Below, in pieces: positions 8,149 through 16,414 of a stretch of 29,046 nt of DNA (its first letter is position 1; the number at the start of each line of letters is the position of its first letter). This stretch comes from JBGSKV01 sp041740975 (GTDB lineage: Bacteria; Bdellovibrionota_B; Oligoflexia; Oligoflexales; JALZUQ01). A program made the translations under genes and the position numbers. Location of the stretch: contig JBGSKV010000057.1 of the NCBI GenBank assembly GCA_041740975.1, forward strand, positions 1-29,046, read 5' to 3'. The notes below the pieces were generated by a model, which saw only the letters and a program-made list of their open reading frames with translations, was not told where the DNA came from and did not search any database.

Positions 8149-8805
8149 CTATTCTTCATGCAAGACTATGTATCCACGGGCGAAGTCCTGGCCACTACTC
8201 ACGCCATGAATGTCTGGGTTACACTTTTTCCGCGCATCGGCGAGCGTACCGATAACGACGACAATTCGGCGGCCATCTTCTAAGGTTGTGAGGCGAAGGG
8301 AAGTTTTGGAGCGGCAGTATGGTTCGCTGTTTTCCTTAAATTGGAACTGAACCAAGGCATTGTTTTCTTCGTCGTTTTCCAACGGGCTGAAACTGCCCTT
8401 AGCGATGTCTTTCTTCAAAAGTTCGAAGTAAGTCTCATCTGCTACTTCAGCCGATCGTATTCTGTAAGCTTGCGTGTAAAGAATAGGGCCAACCACATCG
8501 TCGCCTGTATTCAAAGATGTCAAAACCTGATCTTTAGTCAGCTGGGAGGGTGTGCGCGCCATTACAAATGAAACTGGTGAAAGAATGGGGTGGTTTTGCA
8601 GAACGCTCAGTTCAAGGGCGTCGCCATCTTCATATAACTTGCCGATTTTTTCAAAAATAGTTCCGCCAGACTCGGCAGAAAAAACGTTGTCGGATACTTG
8701 TTTTGCCGACTCATCGGAGCTGTAGCTTTCGAATTGCGCCAAAGCTGAACTGGTTAAGGTCACGAAAACACTGAACGTCAATAAACCCCTGAATACTATC
8801 CCCAT
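8149..8805 (-). CDS. Secreted protein, tandem paralogue C
   Basis: The most divergent of the three paralogues, 218 residues. The signal peptide is cleaved near ALA|QFE and AGGGG lies nine bases ahead of the ATG. It lacks the Gly-rich SIGSGAGYGAG segment, having an Asp/Ser/Glu-rich linker instead, but keeps the core motifs FEKIGKL, NTGDDVVGPILYTQ, EENNALVQ, LRLTTLEDGRR, ARKKCNP and GYIVLHEE. The TLEDGRR region matches paralogue A and the GDDVxGPILYxQ region matches B, which suggests a common ancestor followed by partial exchange. Function unknown. Confidence 0.8.
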   Translation of the reverse strand: MGIVFRGLLTFSVFVTLTSSALAQFESYSSDESAKQVSDNVFSAESGGTIFEKIGKLYEDGDALELSVLQNHPILSPVSFVMARTPSQLTKDQVLTSLNTGDDVVGPILYTQAYRIRSAEVADETYFELLKKDIAKGSFSPLENDEENNALVQFQFKENSEPYCRSKTSLRLTTLEDGRRIVVVIGTLADARKKCNPDIHGVSSGQDFARGYIVLHEE

Positions 8806-8842
8806 AAGCTTAAGCCCCTCTCAATTTTCAACACCAACAACT

Positions 8843-9343
8843 TTATTCGAAAATCACTTCTATTTTGTATGCGTACTGAGCGTCAGGTTCCGGGCTGTCT
8901 ACCGTCAGCTTGCGAACTTCAGCCTTGAGAGTGCGAGCACTTTCGTCCTCAGAAAGTTTCGCCCACGCATCGCGTTTGATGAAAAGTCGCAGAACAGAAT
9001 TCGGCTCGGCAATGCCATCATCCTCAAGAGCTTCTATGTTCCAAGTTTGCTCGGCTGCTTCGATATCGCGTCGCAGGTAAATTCGGGGTGCTGGTTCTCT
9101 TTTCGCAAATTCAGTCAACTGAACGCTCAGTTCTTTCCAGTCGTTTTCAATCTCAGCGCTTTCAATCTCGCCATCCTCAGATAACTGAACTTTCGAACCG
9201 CCATTGCGGAGTTCACCGTGAATCGCGCCGTTCGATTGAGGACGGCCATTGCGAAGCTCGCCTTTATATAAGTCTTCGGCAGCGTAAGCAGCAAGAGAGC
9301 AAATCAAAGTTAAGCTTACGAGAGTTTTAGTGGCGAGAGTCAT
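8843..9343 (-). CDS. Secreted protein of unknown function, overlapping the regulator gene
   Basis: A 166-residue exported protein with a signal peptide cleaved near AYA|AED. The N-terminus carries a short repeat, GELRNGRPQSNGAIH then GELRNGGSK. The rest is acidic and Lys/Glu-rich, ending YAYKIEVIFE, with no cysteines and no recognised family. The start at ATG 9343 lies inside the last 17 nt of the TIGR02147 gene, with AAAGG eight bases upstream in the regulator's coding sequence, so translational coupling is likely. A longer open frame to 9436 has no signal peptide at its start. Confidence 0.75.
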   Translation of the reverse strand: MTLATKTLVSLTLICSLAAYAAEDLYKGELRNGRPQSNGAIHGELRNGGSKVQLSEDGEIESAEIENDWKELSVQLTEFAKREPAPRIYLRRDIEAAEQTWNIEALEDDGIAEPNSVLRLFIKRDAWAKLSEDESARTLKAEVRKLTVDSPEPDAQYAYKIEVIFE

Positions 9344-10196
9344 CTGAAGGCCTTTCGTTATGAAGTAAACTAAAAAACTGCACAGACATGCAGTACACAT
9401 CATTTTTGGTTTTGCTGGAGTCATCCAAGAACGCATAAAGTTCCCGGCGGAAGTCGGAGATTTTTTTCTTCACGGCTTCCATATCTTTTTTATCAACGCT
9501 GAGCATGATCGCCGAAAAATCCCGTTCGGCCACTGTTTGTGTGCTAATGGCTTCTTTGCCTTTATCCAAAATCTCTCGGTGCAAATCCGCGATAACTTTG
9601 TTCGGGATATCTTCAGAGGTTGTGATGGTTTTATCGGTGCGCGAGTAAGTATTGTTTTTGTTTTTCTGCACAAGACCCAAACGAGCTAGACAGTTCAGGG
9701 CCTCACGCACATTCGAAAGGGGGATATTCAGCTTAATCGCAAAATCCACCACCGTGTGCTCACCCGGGAGCTTGAGGAGTTCGTCGAGTGCCCAGTAGTA
9801 CCAGTGCCCCATGGTTTCATGCGTCTGAATGTCGATCTCTTCAAATTTTGTCGCAGCGGGGGAGTCCATCAGCCCTTGGCGCGTGCTTCGGTAGTTTTTA
9901 AGTCTTTCGATGGAACGATTGCGTCGTACTGAGGATCTGGCGGACGTTTTTTCGACAAGATCACAAAAATACGATCTCTCATCAGGAGTCATATCAAGGT
10001 GACCGGCGACGTCATAGGCGCGAGCATAGGACAGACTTTTCTTGCCATTGATCACACTCGATAGCATCGAAGGGCTCAGCTTCAGCTGACCCGCAAACGT
10101 GCGCAGCTGAAATGTCGGATTGATGCGTGTCTTTTCAAGAAGTAGGTCTGCAAGAAACTCGCGGTAGTCATCGTATTTTTCGATTTGAGATACCAC
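9327..10196 (-). CDS. TIGR02147-family regulator
   Basis: A 289-residue cytoplasmic protein of the TIGR02147 family, known mainly from Bdellovibrio and Fibrobacter and regarded as transcriptional regulators. It begins IEKYDDYREFLADLLLEKTR, then an HTH-like segment FAGQLKLSPSMLSSVINGKK, then a central RLKNYRSTRQG, the family-typical HWYYWALDELLKL, a winged-helix-like part (VDFAIKLNIPLSNVREALNCLARLGLV) and a C-terminal half containing MLSVDKKDMEAVKKKISDFRREL. It starts with GTG at 10196. It leads a minus-strand run of six genes, five encoding exported proteins. No specific DNA site is known to me. Confidence 0.9.
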   Translation of the reverse strand: MVSQIEKYDDYREFLADLLLEKTRINPTFQLRTFAGQLKLSPSMLSSVINGKKSLSYARAYDVAGHLDMTPDERSYFCDLVEKTSARSSVRRNRSIERLKNYRSTRQGLMDSPAATKFEEIDIQTHETMGHWYYWALDELLKLPGEHTVVDFAIKLNIPLSNVREALNCLARLGLVQKNKNNTYSRTDKTITTSEDIPNKVIADLHREILDKGKEAISTQTVAERDFSAIMLSVDKKDMEAVKKKISDFRRELYAFLDDSSKTKNDVYCMSVQFFSLLHNERPSDDSRH

Positions 10197-10539
10197 TTAC
10201 CATAACCTCAGAAATTTATGGAGGATGGCTTCCTATAAAATGTGATTCAAAAGTAATCAATAGCAAAGGTGAACAGCCAGGTACTTAAATTCACTAAAGT
10301 GCATTAATAGCATGAAAATAAAGGGATAAATTAGTTTCTGAAGATTGAGTTATGTGTCGATTACCGACCTGTTGAAGGGAGTTAACGTGGTAGATACCTG
10401 AAGAGATCAATCTCAACGACAATCTCCTTCCGCCTTCGTCCGAATCTTGCTAAATTTGCCCATAACACAGCACGAAAAAGTTCATTGCACCTTGACCATC
10501 AAAGGTTTTGGCGAGTCCGAAGTGCTAGTAAAGGGGTTA
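10197..10539. other. Divergent intergenic region between the regulator and an exported protein
   Basis: About 340 nt without a convincing gene. Apart from the candidate promoter at 10232-10260 no strong element is seen for the rightward gene. The frame continues open from 10447 to the gene at 10543, but that part lacks a ribosome site and precedes the signal peptide. Confidence 0.5.
10232..10260 (-). promoter_or_regulatory. Candidate sigma-70 promoter of the TIGR02147 operon
   Basis: TTGATT (10260-10255), a 17-nt spacer and TATAGG (10237-10232) on the minus strand, about 36 nt before the GTG start. Both boxes match consensus at four of six positions, so this is only a candidate. Confidence 0.4.
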
Positions 10540-10542
10540 ATG

Positions 10543-11178
10543 ATGAGCCGATTCACGGGACCAAATCTAAAAGGTCTTTTTCTAACTTCTCTTTTAGCTT
10601 TAGGCTGGAGTTTTTCGGCACAGGCACAGATCGATCCACCGCATCAGCGTAGCGAACTCGCTAACAGCACCGATATTTTTGGAACATTGATGAGTTGGTA
10701 TGTTTCCGGCACTCCGATCGCCTATGAGCAAGCCAGTGGGTACTTCACCGGACGTTGCTATTATGTGAACCAACGCAATCAGCCTCACAATACTTTGCTG
10801 GGCATCGTCCAAAAACGTATCCCCAACAATAACGGCCCGGCCTTCCCGGATACCTATATCCGCAAAATGGTGGAAGTTGGCGTGGCCGGCTATCATGAAA
10901 GTTATTTTGACAATTACCCGGCGTCAACGGCGCAATGGGATATCGACCGCGCCGAGAAGTATTACTCCGAAATCGAAGATGTCGGTGGCACCATGGTCAG
11001 TTTGCTCAACGCTTCAACGCCAGCATCTTTTGGTTTGCGGGTGAGTGGGCAGTATTATGTGACGGCCTTTAGCGCGATTCAAACCGGAACGTACCATCCA
11101 CGAGGCCAGACTGGGGGCATTCCTGTGATGGCCGGTCAGATTTGGATGACGTGTTATTACTTCAAAAGATTAATGTAA
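10543..11178 (+). CDS. Exported protein of unknown function
   Basis: A 211-residue exported protein. AAGGGG lies six bases before ATG 10543 (ATG 10540 is possible). The signal peptide (GLFLTSLLALGWSFSAQA) is cleaved near AQA|QID. The mature protein is rich in Tyr, Gly and Pro, with segments GYFTGRCYYVNQRNQP, GYHESYFDNYP and a C-terminal MAGQIWMTCYYFKRL, and has two cysteines. No family is recognised. It is transcribed away from the TIGR02147 operon and converges on the lipoprotein gene that ends at 11185, with only 6 nt between stop codons. Confidence 0.75.
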   Translation: MSRFTGPNLKGLFLTSLLALGWSFSAQAQIDPPHQRSELANSTDIFGTLMSWYVSGTPIAYEQASGYFTGRCYYVNQRNQPHNTLLGIVQKRIPNNNGPAFPDTYIRKMVEVGVAGYHESYFDNYPASTAQWDIDRAEKYYSEIEDVGGTMVSLLNASTPASFGLRVSGQYYVTAFSAIQTGTYHPRGQTGGIPVMAGQIWMTCYYFKRLM

Positions 11179-11184
11179 AATTTT

Positions 11185-12090
11185 TCAGTCTAAGTTGATT
11201 TGGCCTGAACCGTTTTGAATAGTCTGTTCGCAGCCTTTTGGCCCCTTAACTTGCGGTGTGTAACTTATCGTAACAACCGCGTCAGTTTTAACCGCCGTTT
11301 GTGTTTCCACTTCGTCACAAGACGCCACACTAAAAATATCAAAAGTTAATTCCTTTGGCGCTTGATAAGAAACGAGTTGAAGATGGACTTTTCCATTTTC
11401 GCGTTTGATTTCCCCGCGTGCCGTGGTTGAACAGTCAGAAGCTACGGTTTCATCACCACTTTTCACGATCAGATTGTTTGGGACGCTGGTTGAGGATTTT
11501 AAACGTACCAATGTTGTTCCGAGATAGCCGATTTCCGGACAGGCAATGCCAGTATTAGGGTAATTTTCTGCGACTTTACTGCGCTTTGGTGTTAAAACTA
11601 ACAGTCCCTTGATAATCACCTCGCGTTTTTTGCCAGTCACATCTGGATCCAATGAAGTAAACTTTACGTCCTTCAAATCGAGGACTAATTTTTCAAGACC
11701 TTTGCGAATGTCCATTTCAACCAAAATGATTTTGGACGAAGTGCTGGCTTCAAACATATTCTGACGGTATGTGCTTTCCTTGTCGGCTTCGAAGAAAAGA
11801 TTAAGGGAGATAAACGATCGAATGTTTTTGCCGACACTTGCTTCTAACTCATCTTCAGAATGACTATTGATGTGGATGTTCCAACCTTCCGAATCCAGTG
11901 TCGCAGCAGTGAAACCTTTGAAGTTTTCCGCACCATCAAATTCAAAATACGAGGTCCATTTCTTAGGGTCTAAAGTAGCATCCACTGCGCCTTCAAATTT
12001 TGGACAAATCATAACATTGGGATCAACGGTAACATCACAACCGATCACGATAGCCATAACAAATGCAGTTTGAAGAAAGTAACGTTTCAT
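11185..12090 (-). CDS. Lipoprotein of unknown function
   Basis: A 301-residue lipoprotein. Start at ATG 12090 (MKRYFLQTAF) with GGAG seven bases before; the lipobox is VIGC, giving Cys about 18. The mature part has no recognised domain. It has scattered cysteines (MICPKF, IACPEIGYLG, SDCSTT, ASCDEV, GCEQ) and looks beta-rich, ending NGSGQINLD. TATAAT at 12115-12110 fits as its -10. TTCCGATAAG also occurs upstream at 12122-12130, but without a matching -35. It shares a divergent promoter region with the large lipoprotein at 12308. Confidence 0.75.
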   Translation of the reverse strand: MKRYFLQTAFVMAIVIGCDVTVDPNVMICPKFEGAVDATLDPKKWTSYFEFDGAENFKGFTAATLDSEGWNIHINSHSEDELEASVGKNIRSFISLNLFFEADKESTYRQNMFEASTSSKIILVEMDIRKGLEKLVLDLKDVKFTSLDPDVTGKKREVIIKGLLVLTPKRSKVAENYPNTGIACPEIGYLGTTLVRLKSSTSVPNNLIVKSGDETVASDCSTTARGEIKRENGKVHLQLVSYQAPKELTFDIFSVASCDEVETQTAVKTDAVVTISYTPQVKGPKGCEQTIQNGSGQINLD

Positions 12091-12307
12091 GTTTGAGCTC
12101 CGTATCGTCATTATACGTTGCTTATCGGAATGGGAGTTCTGTTGGGTGACGGAACAGGCTCAAAATCTGTATTCTCATGTATCCAGGGCTGTAAGACGTT
12201 GAATTTGAAAAGAAAATAAGGCCTTAAGAAACGCCTTTAATCGGCCGAACTCAGTGGGCCGAGAATTTTTAGAATTTGCTAAGAACATTCCAACGCTTAG
12301 GGCTTTT

Positions 12308-14335
12308 ATGAAAAATCTTTCATTCGGATTCAGAGTAGTAATGACCTTAGTCCTATTGCAGGGTTGCGCGGAATCAAATCAGCAATCGACAAGACAAGAA
12401 CCAGACGTCGGTATTGAGTCTGAACTTCAAATTGCTGGTGCTCAATCAAATCCCGTCGCAAACACTAGTTCACCGAAAGTTGCAGAGTGGCAAGGGAACT
12501 ATGGCATGTCGGCACCAGAAGGTACCCCGACAAATTGCCCGCAAGTTCCCGGAGACTACGATGGGGATGGGGATGTTGATGGACGAGATTTCTTAGCCAT
12601 ACAACGTGGACAAACTCCGGCTCCGCGTATTTGTTTGGGAAACCGAAGATCCGGACCAGTACTTAATCTCAACGCGCTTTCCTGTTCTCAGGTCAATACC
12701 GCGGCCAATAGTCTCTCTTTTGCTCCAAAGAGCATGACATCCGGATTTCTTTGTCCGTATGACGTTTATAATTTCAGATCGGGTTGGAAGGCGTCTCGCA
12801 ATGGGTATCTAAACACTCGTCCTGCATCGACCGCGAACAACGAAATTCATATTGTTTCGTTTCTCGATAGACCGCAAGCGAACAATCAATATGGCCAAAT
12901 CACCATGGAGCCTACTCCAAACCCTGTGACATTGGTTTTGATTACCTACAAAAGACGCGACTGGCACATCGACCTGAAACCCGGTCACAAATTACGAGAT
13001 GTCATTACCATTGGTCCGACCCCTTCGATCGTAAAATGGAAACATGATTTGCCGGGTACGTTTGAATTGATTGATTTGCCTTCAGAAATTTCTATCACGC
13101 ACGTTCCTTCAAGCAATCTTTGTACGACCACACATGATTGGCGACAAGAAACAGGAACACAAGCTTCTTCAGAGTTTAAACGCATGATTACGAAGATCCG
13201 CTCTCTTTTAGGCGGATCCGAAACTACCTTTCGAGGATGTGTTTCTGGCAATGGTGTGACGATTGGATCTGCTTTTGAGACAGTCGATGCAACGTTAGCT
13301 ACAAAGACCATGCAAGTCGTTCCAGCCTTACCGGCTCGCGTCGATGTCGGCGTGACTGCACGCGGCATACTTGCAAAATATGGAACGGCCCCTCATGTGC
13401 AGTACGCACTTGAAGGAGAAGGCAATATTTTTAATACCGATAAAAACGTAAAAATTTTCGCCGCAAATGGCGATCTTTACGATGCACTTTACACGGGTCA
13501 CATCGCCGGGGTGACTCTAGCCGCAAACTATCAAGCTTTTAATGAGAGCGGCGCGACGTCTACGTTGGATGCCTTAGTCGGAAAACACGTGACGATACAA
13601 GGGGATTTTACCTTCGATCGCTCGGCACCCATTGATGCCATGTTTAGGGCCACACAGTTTCGTGCATTTTTAAAAGGTGATGAAAGCAACTGTGAAAACG
13701 ATCAGCTTGGAATGAAAACTAGAAAAAAAGGATGTACAGATCCATCAACGCAATTAGTATGGCATCGTATTCCCAAAGGATGGGCTGATTTACCAACGAC
13801 CTCACTTGCGACGACCAACCCTCCAGGCACCGTTACCTTTCCGAATTTACCGGATGGATTCTATGGCGACTTCTTTTGCGACGGTTTGAACAATAAATAT
13901 GACGAAAATAAGTGGCGACTTCCCACGAATGCAGAAGTTTTGGGATTATATTCCCGTTATCCTAAAGCTAATTCGATAATATTCGGAAACTCTTTTGGAC
14001 GTGACCGAACTGGGAATAATCCTGTTGTGATCGGCATCCCAAATGGGACTCAAAGACTGGATCCGACTCGATTCTGGACGTCAGAGTTCTACACAGAGGA
14101 CAAGAAGGGTACCCTTTACGATATCAGTAACAATCGTTTATTTACCATCCAATCACCCCGTTGTGTCGTCGTATGCCAAGGCGGGGGAAGCTGCGGGGCC
14201 GGGAACACCGGGGGAGCAGCAGCACTAAATGTATGTACGTTCAATCCAGAAGATCACGCCAATCTCGCGGTACTAGTGATTACGTCAACAACTTTCAAAC
14301 CCAGGACTTCTTTTGTTTGCGTGAGAGATCCATAA
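12308..14335 (+). CDS. Large lipoprotein with dockerin-like loop and Lcl/DUF1566 C-terminal domain
   Basis: A 675-residue lipoprotein; ATG 12308 follows AGGG, and the lipobox is LLQGC. At residues 83-101 lies DYDGDGDVDGRDFLAIQRG, a dockerin type I / EF-hand-like calcium loop with alternating Asp, here as a single copy. The middle (about 130-450) is unassigned and beta-rich. The C-terminal part (about 460-622) matches the Lcl C-terminal/DUF1566 pattern: KKGCTDPSTQLVW, FFCDGL, WRLPTNAEVLGLY, RFWTSEFY and a closing RCVVVC. That domain is found in surface proteins such as Legionella collagen-like adhesin. A surface-attached binding protein is a reasonable inference; the ligand is unknown. Confidence 0.8.
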   Translation: MKNLSFGFRVVMTLVLLQGCAESNQQSTRQEPDVGIESELQIAGAQSNPVANTSSPKVAEWQGNYGMSAPEGTPTNCPQVPGDYDGDGDVDGRDFLAIQRGQTPAPRICLGNRRSGPVLNLNALSCSQVNTAANSLSFAPKSMTSGFLCPYDVYNFRSGWKASRNGYLNTRPASTANNEIHIVSFLDRPQANNQYGQITMEPTPNPVTLVLITYKRRDWHIDLKPGHKLRDVITIGPTPSIVKWKHDLPGTFELIDLPSEISITHVPSSNLCTTTHDWRQETGTQASSEFKRMITKIRSLLGGSETTFRGCVSGNGVTIGSAFETVDATLATKTMQVVPALPARVDVGVTARGILAKYGTAPHVQYALEGEGNIFNTDKNVKIFAANGDLYDALYTGHIAGVTLAANYQAFNESGATSTLDALVGKHVTIQGDFTFDRSAPIDAMFRATQFRAFLKGDESNCENDQLGMKTRKKGCTDPSTQLVWHRIPKGWADLPTTSLATTNPPGTVTFPNLPDGFYGDFFCDGLNNKYDENKWRLPTNAEVLGLYSRYPKANSIIFGNSFGRDRTGNNPVVIGIPNGTQRLDPTRFWTSEFYTEDKKGTLYDISNNRLFTIQSPRCVVVCQGGGSCGAGNTGGAAALNVCTFNPEDHANLAVLVITSTTFKPRTSFVCVRDP

Positions 14336-14368
14336 TAGATTATTAGGCGGTGAACCTGAGTCATCTTC

Positions 14369-14505
14369 CGTCATCCTGAGGCGAATCATCCTGAGGCGAA
14401 TCATCCGTCATCCTGAGGCGAAGCCGAAGGATCCCCTCGCGGAAGTGGCAGAGACAAGGGGATCCTTCGCTGCGCTCAGGATGACGGGCTGCGCTCAGGA
14501 TGACG
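14369..14505. repeat. REP-like palindromic repeat cluster
   Basis: Three copies of a CGTCATCCTGAGGCGAA-type unit (near 14369, 14386, 14406) face two copies of the inverse CTGCGCTCAGGATGACG-type unit (near 14470 and 14489). The inner pair (14406-14436 and 14458-14486) forms a long near-perfect hairpin with GGATCCCC at the base of the loop. It lies between two convergent genes, where it could block read-through in both directions. A related copy is at 26517-26598. Confidence 0.85.
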
Positions 14506-14512
14506 AGACTCA

Positions 14513-15691
14513 CTAGTCCAATTCAAAGAAGTCGTAAGCCGCGCGGTTATCGGGGTGATCCTGTTTCTTTGATATGAGTTCTTCGCAGTTTGCTACAGGC
14601 GGGGAGTTCAAGAGCATATCCAAAGCTTTGCCAACTTTCAGGGATTTTGGAAGTCTGTCAGACGAAAACTCTCGCAAATTCAAACTCTTTTCCTGCGAAA
14701 TCCAAAGAAAGTCGGGATGATCCAGTTGAGATTCATTGCGCCATTCGCCGCCGATGATCTGGCCGGTTTCGTCTAATTCTAGGACATAATCGTAGGTTTT
14801 ATAAATCGTCGCATCGAAGTCAGGGATTTTTTCAAGGACGCGGTGACTATCCGCGTAGGCGATTTCGATTTTTACAAACATGAATTCACTAGCTTTGGGA
14901 TTGTAGGCCCTAAGCTCTGCTAGCGTTTTTTCATCTGAAGCAGTTTCCGAATGCAAAACCTTAAACCCCTTGATAGGGAAGTTCAAAACCTCTTCGCCCT
15001 GTTTATAATCCGCGACAATACCGCGTTCTTTGAGTCCAAGCATATTCGTCACCGCTAAATGAAACAAACCTGGGTTGATATCGCGCGCACGCGAATCGAA
15101 AGGTCTGCCATTTTCGTCGACCTGAATGGGATCTTTGAAGTTAATGCGAATGCCCGTGTGAACGGTCTTTCTTTGCGGTTGCGACATGGCCGTAAAGTAA
15201 CTTAGAAGAGCTTTGATTTCGAAGGGGTAAAAGGTTATTTCGCCAATTTGTATGACGGACGTCGGCTCATCAAAAAATAACGCGGCTTCTGAAGATCCGT
15301 CACAGATTCCGAACCAGTTTGAGGTCATTCCGGTGGTGCGTTCTCGTTCCAACGCGATCAAATCACCGATACTGTATTCGCCAGGATTTTCGGTTGCCAA
15401 AGTTTGTCCAAACGCCGCTTCAAACTTTTCTAACGGTGAGAGTTCTTCATCAAAATACCGCCAAAGAAGTCCGTAGCGAAAACTCGGCCAGTAGTGCGCG
15501 TCCCATCCTCGCGTGGCAGGAAGGCGAGCCGAAGTCGGGAGGTTCGAGAAAGTCATCTCAGAGATAAGGTTTGCTTCTATAAACTCGCGAAGGTCTTCAC
15601 TAGGGAAGCTCTCGTAAAGTAAAGCTTGTGGCCGAAACCCGAAGGTTGCCAGTAGCAGGCTGAGCATTAAAATGAGTAAGTGCTTCTTCAC
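14513..15691 (-). CDS. Exported elicitor-type transglutaminase
   Basis: A 392-residue exported protein with a signal peptide at residues 1-24 (KKHLLILMLSLLLATFGF) and a GTG start preceded by GGGA. The layout resembles the transglutaminase elicitor family (TGase_elicitor, first known from oomycete cell-wall transglutaminases). It has NWFGICDGSSEAALFF with the candidate nucleophile Cys at about residue 130, then NPGLFHLAVTNMLGL with candidate His at about 211, then YDYVLELDETGQIIGGEW and HPDFLW near 295-320. Such enzymes use a Cys-His-Asp centre to cross-link or deamidate glutamine side chains. The usual Cys-Asn-Gly-Trp after the nucleophile reads CDGS here. The assignment is from motifs only. 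Confidence 0.68.
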   Translation of the reverse strand: MKKHLLILMLSLLLATFGFRPQALLYESFPSEDLREFIEANLISEMTFSNLPTSARLPATRGWDAHYWPSFRYGLLWRYFDEELSPLEKFEAAFGQTLATENPGEYSIGDLIALERERTTGMTSNWFGICDGSSEAALFFDEPTSVIQIGEITFYPFEIKALLSYFTAMSQPQRKTVHTGIRINFKDPIQVDENGRPFDSRARDINPGLFHLAVTNMLGLKERGIVADYKQGEEVLNFPIKGFKVLHSETASDEKTLAELRAYNPKASEFMFVKIEIAYADSHRVLEKIPDFDATIYKTYDYVLELDETGQIIGGEWRNESQLDHPDFLWISQEKSLNLREFSSDRLPKSLKVGKALDMLLNSPPVANCEELISKKQDHPDNRAAYDFFELD

Positions 15692-15849
15692 AAAATCCCG
15701 CGCTAGAACTGATACATGAGGGTGTCAAATCTCTGAATACTATGCCTATTAACGCTATGGCAAGAATTATTCTGGACAAAAAGTCTACGTTCCTTCCATT
15801 GCCTTGAACTTTCGGAATACACCAGAATACGAAATCACGCCCCCATTCA

Positions 15850-15877
15850 TACAGATGCCATGTTGCAAATCCGATAA
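15850..15877 (+). promoter_or_regulatory. Sigma-28-like promoter of the 15916 lipoprotein
   Basis: TACAGATG (five of eight matches to TAAAGTTT), 12 nt, TCCGATAA (seven of eight matches to GCCGATAA), 38 nt before the ATG. Confidence 0.5.
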
Positions 15878-15915
15878 GTGACTCATTCATTCGCTACTTA
15901 AAAAGGGGATTGGTC

Positions 15916-16395
15916 ATGAGATACGTCATTACACTTACTTTGACGATAGGCTTGGGAGCTTTCACCGTGTCTTGTAGCGATGAACATGCGAATGCAAAAT
16001 CTCCAGGGCTGAAGCCTGCTCATGATCCAACTGGAGGCACCTATGAAGGTGGCGCGTCTCCCGTGAAGTCCTCATCTTGCAAAGTCGCTACTGCTAAGTG
16101 GGACGAATTTGCTGCGCGATACTACAAGCCGGCAGCCTCTGCCTGTAATGCGACTAGTGACTGTGTGCTTGCGACTTTCCTCCCGAACCAATGCAATATC
16201 AAAAAACCTTACAATAAATCGATGGTCACTGAAATCGCCCAAGCAGAAAGAAATAATCTGCAAGCAGACCTTAAACGAGCTTGTGGTCAGCAGGTATCAG
16301 TTGCCGATGTCCTCTGTGTTTTTAGACCATTTGACGAAGTGAACTGCGAAAACAAGGTCTGTATGGGCTCTCTTGCCGACTATATAAACTTATAG
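15916..16395 (+). CDS. Small cysteine-rich lipoprotein
   Basis: A 159-residue lipoprotein; ATG 15916 follows AAGGGG, and the lipobox ends FTVSC. After a Pro/Gly linker the mature domain carries the line ACNATSDCVLATFLPNQC, then CGQQ, LCVFRP, NCENKVC. The x-SDCVL pattern, followed by a short Cys segment and a later CxxxxC, recurs in the next gene (CSQDSDCVLKILGHTPC), so the two share a domain. Not recognised in any named family. Nineteen nt separate it from the next gene, so the two are probably cotranscribed. Confidence 0.78.
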   Translation: MRYVITLTLTIGLGAFTVSCSDEHANAKSPGLKPAHDPTGGTYEGGASPVKSSSCKVATAKWDEFAARYYKPAASACNATSDCVLATFLPNQCNIKKPYNKSMVTEIAQAERNNLQADLKRACGQQVSVADVLCVFRPFDEVNCENKVCMGSLADYINL

Positions 16396-16414
16396 AAATT
16401 AAAAAAGGTTTCAC

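Noticed and set aside
12110..12149. Seventh sigma-28-like site upstream of the 12090 lipoprotein
   Set aside because: TCCGATAA is present, but the position 12 nt upstream reads TCACCCAA, matching the -35 poorly, and a TATAAT lies closer to the gene.
15600..15890. Minus-strand frame of 96 codons with a hydrophobic segment upstream of the transglutaminase gene
   Set aside because: No Shine-Dalgarno, overlaps the signal-peptide codons of the transglutaminase in another frame, and the composition is not protein-like.
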